A DNA stretch of 64,000 bases from Clostridium mobile (GCF_018918285.1 NZ_JAHLQF010000002.1:372001-436000), one strand, 5' to 3'; shown: positions 7,465 to 15,814, counted from the stretch's first letter. Numbers and translations: made by a program. The notes: a model not told the origin generated them from the letters alone.

Positions 7465-7671
7465 GTGGAAGAACTATTAGCGTTTTACGTTTATCCTTTA
7501 CCTAAAGGAACAGAATATACAAAAGAACAATTAAAAGATATTAATATAGTGGAAGAACTGTTTGATTATGCATCAATTTTAGAAGCGTGTATAACTAAGA
7601 AAGGTTGGGATTATCTGATTACTGTGCATGGTTATGAAACATTATTTAATGTAAATCAAAAAAGTGGTTAG
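7465..7671 (+). CDS. Small unknown protein, possibly truncated by a premature TAG
   Basis: Starts at GTG 7465 after AAGGAG and encodes 68 residues (MEELLAFYVYPLPKGTEYT and so on). After the TAG at 7669 the same frame stays open for 22 codons of protein-like sequence (HDTEDINDFISYIKIEK) to a second TAG at 7740. The true gene may therefore end at 7740 and be interrupted. I do not recognise the family. Alternatively the first stop is genuine and the open tail is chance; 22 codons are too few to decide. Confidence 0.45.
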   Translation: MEELLAFYVYPLPKGTEYTKEQLKDINIVEELFDYASILEACITKKGWDYLITVHGYETLFNVNQKSG

Positions 7672-7875
7672 CATGATACCGAAGATATAAATGATTTTAT
7701 TAGTTATATTAAAATTGAAAAAAGAGATGCTCCTGATTAGGAAAATTCCAATTTGAAGTGCAGACTATTTATATAATCAGAGGTCCCAAAAAGTACAATA
7801 AGGTGTAGGAGTATATGGTATCGATTCTTGGAGAATGTGCGTGTGTAGAAAATTACAGTTGTTGAGGTGATGAAT

Positions 7876-8346
7876 ATGTCGTATGAAGTGGAATATGTGA
7901 TTCCATTTGAAATCTTATTTGATGGGAGCTTTCGGGATACATGGGAGGAAAAAGATGCTACTTTCACAAATGAAATAGCAAGCTTGCTTAAATTGTTAGA
8001 CATTGAAATGAATCCAAATACATTAGCGGAGGAGTATTGTCTCCTTAAGCGAGGACAAGGTGATGTACATGTATTTTTTGATTCTTCGAAGGAAAAATTT
8101 ATAGTATTTGATTTATATTTGGGGCACACAGATCAACATAATATGATTTCTTTGGGAGCGCATGTTCCGGGGTATATGAAAGAACAAACGAAAGAGGCCA
8201 TGTTTACTATATATAACGATGACGATGCTATTCCTAAAAGTGACTTTATAGAATATTACAATAATAAGTTAATTGCAGACATTGATAAATCGAATTACCC
8301 TAAGAAAAGTGAATTTAATTATCAAGAAATTATTTACCATTATTAA
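7876..8346 (+). CDS. Unknown acidic protein in immunity array
   Basis: The chosen start is ATG 7876, eight bases after TTGAGG; ATG 7870 and GTG 7867 are alternatives. The 156-residue product is acidic, with FEILFDGSFRDTWEEKDATF, a middle GQGDVHVFFDSSKEKFIVFDLYLG and YNDDDAIPKSDFIEYYN. The order of strands and helices resembles small immunity folds but I cannot name a family. It directly precedes the phosphotransferase gene. Confidence 0.6.
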   Translation: MSYEVEYVIPFEILFDGSFRDTWEEKDATFTNEIASLLKLLDIEMNPNTLAEEYCLLKRGQGDVHVFFDSSKEKFIVFDLYLGHTDQHNMISLGAHVPGYMKEQTKEAMFTIYNDDDAIPKSDFIEYYNNKLIADIDKSNYPKKSEFNYQEIIYHY

Positions 8347-8410
8347 ATTCAGCAGACATGCTGGTAAAAAGGAATTTGAAGTGCAGATTACTTATGTTGG
8401 GAGAAGATAT

Positions 8411-9358
8411 ATGGAAAATATAATAAATATACTAAAAACAGAATACGGTATAAAATGTCTGACCATTACCCCTCAAAAGGGTGGATGGTCAGCTTCGGCA
8501 TATAAAGTGTCTGATGGTGTGGAAAATTATTTCTTGAAGGCTTATGAAATAAATAGGGCTTCTACTCCTAAGTTAACATCCATGATTGACATATATATTC
8601 CAATTACTATTTGGTTGAATCAAAATACAAAGTTGTCCCACAAACTTCCTGTTCCTGTGGTAACAAAGGCAGGTAATTATAAATGCCAAGATAACCATGC
8701 AATTTATCTTTTGTATGAATATATTGACGGCGAAACTATTGGTGATGATGAATTGTCAAATGAGCAAGTAGCGCAAATTAGTGATATGATTGCGGAACTT
8801 CATTCTTTCAGCAGTACGCAAATACCTTTTGATAGTTTGAAGATAAGAGAGGATTTTTCTCTACCTTTTTTACAGCCATTAAAGGAACATATTGTTCAAA
8901 ACTTTGAGTATCTTGCTAATGATCTAAAAGAATTGCTGAAAGGACGAATTTGGTCTATTGAAAAACTGATGCAGCGAGCAGAAACGCTTTCACGATTTCT
9001 TATTAAGAACAAACCCAAAATGGTTTTTTGTCATACTGACCTTCATAATTGGAATTTGATGCAAAGCAAGAATACATTGATTTTAATCGACTGGGAGGGG
9101 CTGAAGGTTGCCCCGCCCGAAGCTGATCTTATGTTTTTGAAAGAAAAGCCTTACTATAAGTATTTTTTAGATGTATATAAGGAAAAACATCTAGACTTTC
9201 AAGTGAATTCGGATGCAATGGAGTTTTACTTGGCTCGACGTATGCTAGAGGATACTTGGGAGCTTGCTGAGCAATTATTATTTGATTCTCAGAACGAAGA
9301 AAGTCGCTCTCAAACGCTAAAATACCTAAAGGCTTTGTTAGATGATATGGAATTATAA
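8411..9358 (+). CDS. Aminoglycoside phosphotransferase (APH)/choline-kinase-type enzyme
   Basis: A full-length APH-fold kinase of 316 residues. Visible motifs are the N-terminal GGWSASAYKV loop with a following FLKAYE lysine, the hinge LLYEYIDGETI, the Brenner motif FCHTDLHNWNL (catalytic Asp and Asn) and the metal-binding LILIDWEGLKVAPPEADL. It would phosphorylate a small hydroxyl compound with ATP or GTP; the substrate cannot be read from sequence. ATG 8411 follows TGGGAGAAG. It ends the array and is followed by a terminator. With the GNAT gene it gives two resistance-type enzymes inside an immunity-type array. Confidence 0.85.
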   Translation: MENIINILKTEYGIKCLTITPQKGGWSASAYKVSDGVENYFLKAYEINRASTPKLTSMIDIYIPITIWLNQNTKLSHKLPVPVVTKAGNYKCQDNHAIYLLYEYIDGETIGDDELSNEQVAQISDMIAELHSFSSTQIPFDSLKIREDFSLPFLQPLKEHIVQNFEYLANDLKELLKGRIWSIEKLMQRAETLSRFLIKNKPKMVFCHTDLHNWNLMQSKNTLILIDWEGLKVAPPEADLMFLKEKPYYKYFLDVYKEKHLDFQVNSDAMEFYLARRMLEDTWELAEQLLFDSQNEESRSQTLKYLKALLDDMEL

Positions 9359-9450
9359 TTGAAAGCTCCAAATTCCAAAAGAAGAAGTAGTTAATAAATT
9401 ATACTGAGGAACTATTGTAATTTATTACGAGATAAGACATAGGTTAAAAA

Positions 9451-9485
9451 AGGGTTACTTTTATATTTAAAGGTAATCCTTTTTC
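9451..9485 (+). terminator. Intrinsic terminator closing the cassette array
   Basis: Stem AGGGTTAC with GTAATCCT, a 14-base AT loop and a run of T bases to 9485. It lies about 90 bases after the phosphotransferase stop. Confidence 0.7.
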
Positions 9486-9667
9486 ATTGATGAGGATATA
9501 TAAGAGATTAGTTCACAATTTTAAATTATCATGAGCGTGTTAAATCCCAATTTATTTAAGAGATTAAGTAATAATATAGTGATATAAAAAAGACGATAGA
9601 AGCTTGAAGTTGAAATAAGTTCAATTATATTGTATATGGGGGAATTTATGCTTTTGATTTGCGGTGC

Positions 9668-9698
9668 GGTGAACCGTATCATAAGTAAATGAGGTTTT
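9668..9698 (+). repeat. 31-bp dispersed repeat, first copy
   Basis: GGTGAACCGTATCATAAGTA and the following AATGAGGTTTT recur at 35370-35400 with two differences. Both copies lie just before a strong intrinsic terminator. Short tail peptides can be read here, but no gene is apparent. The remaining sequence between 9486 and 9828 shows no other gene. Confidence 0.55.
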
Positions 9699-9710
9699 AT
9701 TGTAAAGTAT

Positions 9711-9747
9711 TGAGCCAATATGATTTTTATCATATTGGCTCATCTTT
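9711..9747 (+). terminator. Strong intrinsic terminator
   Basis: A perfect 14-bp stem TGAGCCAATATGAT with ATCATATTGGCTCA around a TTTT loop, followed by TCTTTATTT. No complete gene ends just upstream, so it may end a small RNA or belong to a lost gene. Confidence 0.8.
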
Positions 9748-9828
9748 ATTTATTAAATAAGAGTGAGGTTTTATGTAGTATGTAGAGTTGATAAAATATA
9801 TACAGAAAAAAGATTGGAGGAATTATTT

Positions 9829-9917
9829 ATGACAAGAGATATTTTTAATGCATAGCAGAGGCTATTGCATTATTATCAAAATGTGATGAAATAGCCTTTG
9901 CAAATCCTAAAAATTAA
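9829..9917 (+). pseudogene. Short frameshifted gene remnant
   Basis: ATG 9829 has a good TTGGAGG site and begins MTRDIFNA, then meets TAG. Adding one base restores a frame reading IAEAIALLSKCDEIAFANPKN to a TAA at 9917. The peptide is coherent across the putative one-base deletion. The parent family is not recognisable from 30 residues. Confidence 0.4.
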
Positions 9918-9935
9918 ACGTCTAGGAGGAGCAAA

Positions 9936-10553
9936 ATGAGCTATTTTAAAAAATATCAATGGGAACTAGTTCCTGGAAATTTACCAATAGTAAAAAGAAA
10001 TTGTCCTAAATGTAATGAAAAAGCACAGTATATAAATAGTGAAAAATTTAGAGTAAATGCAAATAAAAATAACATTGACATTTGGTTAATTTATCAATGT
10101 GAAAAATGTAAATCAACTTGGAATATGACAATATATGAAAGAATAAAGCCTTATGAGATTAATAAATATGAGTATGAAAAATTTCTTTCTAATGATAAAG
10201 AATTAGCTAGAGAATATGCTTTTAATTTAAGTATATATAATAAAAATAAAGCAGAGGTTATTTTAAAAGATGTAAATTATAAATTAGTTCAAAAGAAATT
10301 AGAAGCATATTATATAAATGAAAATGAACTTGTTATTGAAATTGTTTGTAAGTATCCAATAGAGCTTAGAGTAGATAAGCTTTTAAGTGATAAACTTGGA
10401 CTTTCAAGAAGCAAAATAAAAAATATGCATAAAAAAGGAGTAATCTTCATTAAAGATGATAAAAATTCATTAAATATGAAAGTAAGAGATGGAATGGAGA
10501 TACATATTTTAAAGGTAGTAGAGAATATAGAAATTTTAGAAGCTATAGTATAA
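9936..10553 (+). CDS. DUF1062 family protein with zinc ribbon and S4-like domain
   Basis: A 205-residue protein beginning MSYFKKYQWELVPG after TAGGAGGAG. An N-terminal zinc ribbon is visible (NCPKCNEKAQY and YQCEKCKSTWNM) around FRVNANKNNIDIWLIY, which is the DUF1062 signature as I remember it. The C-terminal part, ELRVDKLLSDKLGLSRSKI with KGVIF following, looks like an S4 RNA-binding segment. The combination suggests a nucleic-acid-associated protein. Its function is not established. It appears to be transcribed alone. Confidence 0.8.
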   Translation: MSYFKKYQWELVPGNLPIVKRNCPKCNEKAQYINSEKFRVNANKNNIDIWLIYQCEKCKSTWNMTIYERIKPYEINKYEYEKFLSNDKELAREYAFNLSIYNKNKAEVILKDVNYKLVQKKLEAYYINENELVIEIVCKYPIELRVDKLLSDKLGLSRSKIKNMHKKGVIFIKDDKNSLNMKVRDGMEIHILKVVENIEILEAIV

Positions 10554-10656
10554 GCTATATTTTTTATATATGTAAACATGTAACTGCGGTATAATTAAGA
10601 TAGAAAAGTACGGAGAAGTAATTGCATAATTGACATACAATGTAAGTATAGGATAC

Positions 10657-10702
10657 GGATACAATATTAATTACTGGGGAGAAGGTGTTTGTGAAAGAGA
10701 TC
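10657..10702 (+). repeat. Direct duplication of a 5' leader, left copy
   Basis: GGATACAATATTAATTAC and the downstream GTGTTTGTGAAAGAGAT resemble 10938-10984 at about 90 percent of positions by eye. The right copy is the real leader and start codon of the methyltransferase gene, so this is a second, non-functional start region on the other side of repeat element A. Confidence 0.75.
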
Positions 10703-10937
10703 AAGTGATTCTTAGGTTCAGATGGAGTTTGCTTAAAAGGAATACTTACTCTAGCTGAAGGTTATTAAGAGAGTTCTTAGAAGCTTTGCTTCTTAGAAAT
10801 CCTTATCCTTTAGGGGAAGAACTTATCCAGGGACGAGGATCCGTTATGCACAGCATAAGAACTCTAAATCGCTGAAGCTCAAGAGCTCTAATATCTCCCA
10901 CTTATAGAAGATAGGAGTATTACGGATGGTAGTCATC
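10700..10937 (-). mobile_element. Structured dispersed element, copy A (IS200/IS605-like non-autonomous candidate)
   Basis: A 238-bp element with ends ATCAAGTGATTCTTAG and GGAGTATTACGGATG, almost collinear with copy B (25011-25249, opposite orientation) and partly with copy C (45755-45915). It encodes no transposase. Several hairpins are conserved, including a TTCTTAGAAGC/GCTTCTTAGAA arm. The layout recalls the end regions and RNA scaffold of TnpB-type IS200/IS605 elements, but I cannot prove that. Orientation is assigned relative to copy B. The other bases from 10554 to 10656 contain no gene. Confidence 0.6.
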
Positions 10938-10984
10938 GGATACAATATTAATTACCGGGTAGAGGGTGTTTATGAAAGAGATAA
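10938..10984 (+). repeat. Direct duplication of a 5' leader, right copy
   Basis: The functional copy of the duplicated leader; it contains the AGAGGG ribosome site and ATG 10972 of the methyltransferase gene. It abuts the TAGTCATC end of element A. Confidence 0.75.
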
Positions 10985-11547
10985 ATGATTTTGATAAGGT
11001 GTACAAGTATTATGATAAATTTATGGCTATGTTTAATTTATATAAGCATGAAGAGATAAAGGCTGCTGCAAATATTGATGAACATGATGTGGTTGTAGAT
11101 ATAGGCGGGGGAACTGGAAGGTTAGCTCAGTATATTTGCAATAGTTGTAAGACTGTATATGTACTTGATGAAAGTGAGAAGATGCTTTCTAAGGTAAAGC
11201 AGGGAAAAAACTTGGTATGCATAAGGGGGAATGCTCTGAAAACTCCATTTGAGGACAATTCTATTGATGTAGTAATATTGAGTGATGTTTTCCATCATAT
11301 TAAAGAACAAGAAGACCTTATAGTTGAAATAAATAGGATATTAAAGTATGACGGAAAGATAGTTATGCTGGATTTTCATAGAAAGCATATAAAAACAAAG
11401 TTACTAAGAGCATTTGAATTTATTCTTTTTGGAAGATTATTTTTTAGAACTAAAGATGAAGTTAGGAGTTTATTAGAGAAATATTTTTACATACAAAAGG
11501 TCTATGATAAGGGGTATTACTTTATATTTGTAGGAGAGAAAAGATGA
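10972..11547 (+). CDS. Class I SAM-dependent methyltransferase
   Basis: The start is ATG 10972 behind AGAGGGTG; a GTG two codons upstream overlaps that site. The product has the Rossmann SAM motifs in order: VVVDIGGGTGRLAQYI (motif I), VYVLDESEKML (motif II acid), VCIRGNALKTPFEDNSID and VVILSDVFHHI (post-I and motif IV). A basic C-terminus has a hydrophobic patch (FEFILFGRLFF). The substrate is unknown. Its stop overlaps the next start (ATGA), so it is translationally coupled to the second methyltransferase. Confidence 0.85.
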   Translation: MKEINDFDKVYKYYDKFMAMFNLYKHEEIKAAANIDEHDVVVDIGGGTGRLAQYICNSCKTVYVLDESEKMLSKVKQGKNLVCIRGNALKTPFEDNSIDVVILSDVFHHIKEQEDLIVEINRILKYDGKIVMLDFHRKHIKTKLLRAFEFILFGRLFFRTKDEVRSLLEKYFYIQKVYDKGYYFIFVGEKR

Positions 11548-12407
11548 TAAATAAAATACGGTTTTACTCAAAGCTTGGATATAAGCTTATAAAAAAAGAA
11601 GTTATAAGTAGGGATGATTATAAGGAAGAGTATGATAAAGTTTCAGAAACCTATCACTATTGGCTTAAAGAAATGGGTAGATATACGGATAATATTATTC
11701 ATTCAAAGCACATAGAAGTAGATAAAGAATTGAAAATACTTGATTTTGCTTGTGGAACAGGCTATATAACCAAAGGTTTATTAAATAAATCCACGGAATA
11801 CAAAATTACTTCTGTAGATCAATCAGATAAAATGCTTGAGAAGCTTTTGGATAGGGATAATCCTAGAGTGACAGCTAGTCAGAGTGATGGCATTGAATTT
11901 TTAAAAACTACTAATGAAAGATATGATGTTATATTTTTTGGCTGGGCACTTTCTTATTTTAATCATAATGAGCTATTAAAGCTTTTTAATAGTGTTTTAA
12001 AACCAGGAGGTATATTAGGAATAATCACAAATGTTGAAGGAACTTTGGATAAAATAGAAAGTATTTTTTTGAATGTTATGAGTGAGAAACAAGAGGAAGT
12101 AATTAAACCTATGGATATAAAATTTAATTTGCCTAAAGGAAAGAAAGGTTTAGTTAGATGGTGCAGCAAATACGGATTTAAAGCTTTGGAGGTAGAGGAA
12201 GGTGAGGTATTCTTTAGTTTTAAAGAACCAGAGGAACTTTTACAGTGGCTAAATATAACTGGGGCAGCAGCGGGAACTAGGAAAATTTTTAAGAACTACC
12301 ATGAAGTTAAGCCTTTAATAATTGAAAAAATAAAGAAAGAAAAATATAAAAATGGAGTTTATGAGATAAATCATAAATTTGCATATGGTATTTTTAGAAA
12401 GGAATAG
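11544..12407 (+). CDS. Second class I SAM-dependent methyltransferase
   Basis: A 287-residue enzyme with motif I ILDFACGTGYITKGLL, VDQSDKML as acidic loop, IFFGWALSYFNHNELL and FNSVLKPGGILGII as post-motifs. It carries a longer C-terminal substrate cap than its upstream neighbour, with FSFKEPEELLQWLNITGAAAG. The two methyltransferases are not close copies. Together with the radical SAM gene six bases downstream they form an operon whose product is a methylated small molecule or macromolecule; nothing in the sequence fixes which. Confidence 0.85.
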   Translation: MINKIRFYSKLGYKLIKKEVISRDDYKEEYDKVSETYHYWLKEMGRYTDNIIHSKHIEVDKELKILDFACGTGYITKGLLNKSTEYKITSVDQSDKMLEKLLDRDNPRVTASQSDGIEFLKTTNERYDVIFFGWALSYFNHNELLKLFNSVLKPGGILGIITNVEGTLDKIESIFLNVMSEKQEEVIKPMDIKFNLPKGKKGLVRWCSKYGFKALEVEEGEVFFSFKEPEELLQWLNITGAAAGTRKIFKNYHEVKPLIIEKIKKEKYKNGVYEINHKFAYGIFRKE

Positions 12408-12413
12408 AGATGA

Positions 12414-13691
12414 ATGAATATTAATAATTTAAAAATCATGACAAAAATGGCTATGGATAAAAATGTTCTAAAGAGTTTACTAGAGATTTACAATATTTTA
12501 AAAGAAGACAAGCAATTCACCCTATTAAAATATATAAAAATGATGAAGGGTATTTTAAAGGGAGAGAAGCTAGTGAAGTATCAGGGCAAGTACCTATTGA
12601 GTACCTTTTTTCCGCCTTTTCCATCTAAATCCTTTATACAAAATATCTTAGCAGTGGATGAACCTATAAATATATTTACAAAGCAAATATATGCTAAAAG
12701 GACCGCACCTATATCTATGTACTTATGTATAACGAATAAATGTCCTAATAATTGTGTTTATTGTAGTGCAAAAAATAGGACAGCAGAGAGGGAGTTAACA
12801 AAGGAAGAATGGATTAGGGTTATAGGGGAGCTTCAAGACATGAGAGTCCCTATTATTGGAATAACAGGAGGAGAGCCACTGGTACGTGAGGATATATTTG
12901 ATATTATAAAAGCTATAGATGATAGAAGCACAGCAATTCTATTTACTAGTGGCTTTAATTTAAGTTATGAGAAAGCAAAAAAGTTAAAAGATAGTGGGCT
13001 ATTTGGTATAGGGATAAGCTTAGATTCTTATGATAAAGAGAAACATAATAAGAATAGAAATAATGAAAATGCTTTTGATTATGCACTAGAGGCAATTAGA
13101 AATGCAAATAAAGCAGGGTTATATACTATGGCACAAACAGTTATATTAAAGGAAAATCTTCATGAGGAAAAACTGTTTAGGTTATTTAAGTTGGCTAAAG
13201 ATAATGGTGCTCATGAAGTAAAGATACTGGAACCTATATTAAGTGGAAATCTTCTAACTGAAAAACAATTAAACAATATATTTTATACTAAAAGTGATAG
13301 AGAGAAGCTTATAGAAATACAACATAAGGCAAATAAAAGAAGTGATTTACCTAAGATTACAACTTTTGCTTATACAGAAAGTGAAGCTAAATTTGGTTGT
13401 GGTGCAGGAAATCAACATTCCTATATAAGTGCTTCAGGAGAATTGTATCCTTGCGATTTTGTACCTATGAGTTTTGGAAATGTAAAAGAAGAATCTATAA
13501 AAAAGCTTTGGATTGAAATGAAGAATTATATTGGTAACCCTAAAATAGGGTGTTTTGCTCAGAAGGTAAATAAAGAAGTATTTAAACAATCAGAAGGTAT
13601 GCTGCCACTTAATAAGGAAAAAGCAATAAGTATTTGTAATAAAAATAAAAGTGATAAATATCCAAAATACTATAGAGATTTGCATAAATAA
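12414..13691 (+). CDS. Radical SAM protein with partial SPASM-like C-terminus
   Basis: A 425-residue enzyme. The [4Fe-4S] radical SAM motif is CPNNCVYC (Cys 110, 114, 117), followed by IGITGGEPLVRED, FTSGFNL and GISLDSYDKEKH, the usual strands of the barrel. Near the C-terminus GCGAGNQHSYISASGELYPC with DFVPMSFGNV resembles a SPASM/Twitch auxiliary cluster region. The first 100 residues are a helical extension with YLLSTFFPPFPS, which I have seen in other anaerobe radical SAM proteins. It closes the methyltransferase operon. No precursor peptide gene is visible nearby, so RiPP maturation is not supported. Confidence 0.85.
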   Translation: MNINNLKIMTKMAMDKNVLKSLLEIYNILKEDKQFTLLKYIKMMKGILKGEKLVKYQGKYLLSTFFPPFPSKSFIQNILAVDEPINIFTKQIYAKRTAPISMYLCITNKCPNNCVYCSAKNRTAERELTKEEWIRVIGELQDMRVPIIGITGGEPLVREDIFDIIKAIDDRSTAILFTSGFNLSYEKAKKLKDSGLFGIGISLDSYDKEKHNKNRNNENAFDYALEAIRNANKAGLYTMAQTVILKENLHEEKLFRLFKLAKDNGAHEVKILEPILSGNLLTEKQLNNIFYTKSDREKLIEIQHKANKRSDLPKITTFAYTESEAKFGCGAGNQHSYISASGELYPCDFVPMSFGNVKEESIKKLWIEMKNYIGNPKIGCFAQKVNKEVFKQSEGMLPLNKEKAISICNKNKSDKYPKYYRDLHK

Positions 13692-13878
13692 CATTTAAAT
13701 GATTGAGGTTTTTAAACATTTTTAATCTTATATATAATTAAATATGTAAAAAAGCTAGAAAATACAAAACATTGAAGGTAATTCGCCATCATATTACAAT
13801 TGTTGATAAATTCTCTGCATTGATATATTATAAACATAAATATATTATAAACATAAGAATGAGAAAAGGGGTAAGGAT

Positions 13879-15633
13879 ATGAATTTTAATTTATGTTCAA
13901 TTCAGGATATCGTTCAGGAATATGCAGAGGTAATAGCTCAGGTGTCTGGCGTGGATGTAGAGGTAGTGGATGAAAAATTATACCGTGTAGCCGGTACAGG
14001 CCTTTATGCTGGGGGCGTAAATCAGGACATGTCCTTTGAGGGGTATGTTTATAAGCATATTTTAGATACCGGGGAAACAAAGGTTATTTATAATCCTGGA
14101 GAGGATATTTTATGTTTTAACTGCCCAAACTGCAGCAATTGTAAGGAAACCATAGAGATTTCTATGCCAATCAAAGTTGATGAAGAAATTATAGGAATTA
14201 TAGGACTTGTGGGAAGTAGCACGGACCAAAGGGATTTGATTTTACAAAATGAGAAGCTTTACCTTGAGTTTATTAATCAGATAGCATATTCTATTGCTGC
14301 CAAGGCTTCAGATCAGAAGGAAAAAGAAAGTAACCTAGCCGTAATAGCTATCTTAAACAGTGTAATTGATTATACGGAGCAGGGTGTATTGATAATCGGA
14401 AAAGGTAATATCATAACAAGAAATAACGAGAGCGCCGAGAAACAATTGGGCATATCCACATTGAAAGGCAAGACCGTGGAAATCATTTATACCGGTGATG
14501 AGTTGAACAACATTTCTGAATACAAGATAACAATAGACAATAAAGAGTTATTTATTATGGGAGAGGTGCATCCCTTGGGGATAAGAGATGACCAGTATGC
14601 CAGTCTCCTTATATTTAAAAATAGTAAAACTATACATTCTGATTTGTACGAAATGACGGCTACACTTAAAACCCTAGATGCAAAAAATATTATTGGAAGC
14701 AGTGAGGCCACAAAAACATTAAAAAGTAATATAAGGAAGGTGGCGGGCTCAAATTCAACGGTGCTGATTACAGGAGAAAGCGGAACCGGTAAGGAAATGG
14801 TGGCTACGGCCATATGGAGAGAAAGCGACAGAAGGACTCAGAAATTTGTGGCTGTTAACTGTGCTGCCATCCCCGAATCATTATTGGAAAGCGAGCTTTT
14901 TGGATATGTTAAGGGAGCCTTCAGTGGAGCGGATCCAAGGGGAAGAATAGGAAAGTTCGAGCTTGCCAATCAGGGGATAATATTTTTAGATGAAATAGGA
15001 GATATGCCTATATATCTTCAAGCCAAGCTGTTAAGAGTACTGCAAGAAAGGACAATTACTCGTATTGGCTCTAATCAGGTAATACCTATAGATGTTCGGG
15101 TTATAGCAGCTACTAATAAGGATCTTAAAGATATGATAGAGACAAAAAAGTTCCGAGAAGACCTATATTATAGACTAAATGTTATACCTCTAAGTATTAA
15201 GCCTCTTAGAGAAAGAAGAGAGGATATTGAAGAACTTACGGATTATTTTATAAAAAGATATAGCAGCTTGCTTAATAAGCCCTACAGCTATATTGAAAGA
15301 AGTACCATGGAGCTGTTAAAAAACCATATGTGGAGAGGAAACGTAAGGGAGCTGGAAAATACCGTTGAATTTATGATTAACATGATGGAAAGCGACGGAG
15401 TTTTAAATGATAAAACCCTTCCGGTAGATTTTTTTGAGGATGTTTCCACGGAGGTTGTAATCAGTAATAACCCTAATATAATAACACCTCTTAAGGAACT
15501 AGAGCTTAGAGAAATACAGAAGGCCCTAAACATTTTTGGGGACACAACAGAAGGAAAAAGAAAAGCAGCCGCCAGTCTGGGCATTGGATTGACCACCTTT
15601 TATAGAAGGTTAGAGGAATTATCAAATAAATGA
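13879..15633 (+). CDS. Sigma-54-dependent transcriptional activator
   Basis: Domains in order are an N-terminal sensory region with CFNCPNCSNC (residues about 79-88, a possible metal or Fe-S site), a PAS-like segment near 165-255, an AAA+ domain from about 270 and a C-terminal Fis-type HTH (KRKAAASLGIGLTTFYRRL). Walker A is GESGTGKE, Walker B is IIFLDEIGDM, and the sigma-54 contact loop is GAFSGA in place of the usual GAFTGA. It lies just before a sigma-54 promoter and probable enhancer palindromes, so it very likely controls the diaminopropionate operon. The cysteine cluster suggests redox or metal sensing, an inference. Confidence 0.9.
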   Translation: MNFNLCSIQDIVQEYAEVIAQVSGVDVEVVDEKLYRVAGTGLYAGGVNQDMSFEGYVYKHILDTGETKVIYNPGEDILCFNCPNCSNCKETIEISMPIKVDEEIIGIIGLVGSSTDQRDLILQNEKLYLEFINQIAYSIAAKASDQKEKESNLAVIAILNSVIDYTEQGVLIIGKGNIITRNNESAEKQLGISTLKGKTVEIIYTGDELNNISEYKITIDNKELFIMGEVHPLGIRDDQYASLLIFKNSKTIHSDLYEMTATLKTLDAKNIIGSSEATKTLKSNIRKVAGSNSTVLITGESGTGKEMVATAIWRESDRRTQKFVAVNCAAIPESLLESELFGYVKGAFSGADPRGRIGKFELANQGIIFLDEIGDMPIYLQAKLLRVLQERTITRIGSNQVIPIDVRVIAATNKDLKDMIETKKFREDLYYRLNVIPLSIKPLRERREDIEELTDYFIKRYSSLLNKPYSYIERSTMELLKNHMWRGNVRELENTVEFMINMMESDGVLNDKTLPVDFFEDVSTEVVISNNPNIITPLKELELREIQKALNIFGDTTEGKRKAAASLGIGLTTFYRRLEELSNK

Positions 15634-15637
15634 AGTA

Positions 15638-15672
15638 ATTTTCAAAATGAAAATTCAATTTCAAAAATGAAA
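15638..15672 (+). promoter_or_regulatory. Candidate enhancer (UAS): tandem palindromes for the sigma-54 activator
   Basis: ATTTTCA-AAA-TGAAAAT at 15638-15654 is followed at 15659-15672 by TTTCA-AAAA-TGAAA. Two similar dyads about two helical turns apart, roughly 145-180 bp upstream of a -24/-12 promoter, are what a Fis-HTH enhancer-binding protein would use. Confidence 0.6.
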
Positions 15673-15692
15673 AATAATTAAAGTATTAACTT

Positions 15693-15729
15693 AGACGTTT
15701 ATTAGCTGGTTCTGTAAACGTCTTTTTTA
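15693..15729 (+). terminator. Intrinsic terminator of the activator gene
   Basis: Stem AGACGTTT with AAACGTCT around a 15-base loop, followed by a T run. It separates the activator from the downstream sigma-54 promoter. Confidence 0.8.
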
Positions 15730-15814
15730 TTTGTCAGGAGATATCCCTTGAAATATGCACCTTCTGAAAGTAACCATGTAAATGTTATCAATAAAAATAG
15801 GGTTTTTTAAAATG

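Noticed and set aside
10972-13691. RiPP maturation by the radical SAM operon
   Set aside because: No short precursor gene was found before or after the operon, and the N-terminus lacks a visible peptide-binding RRE domain.
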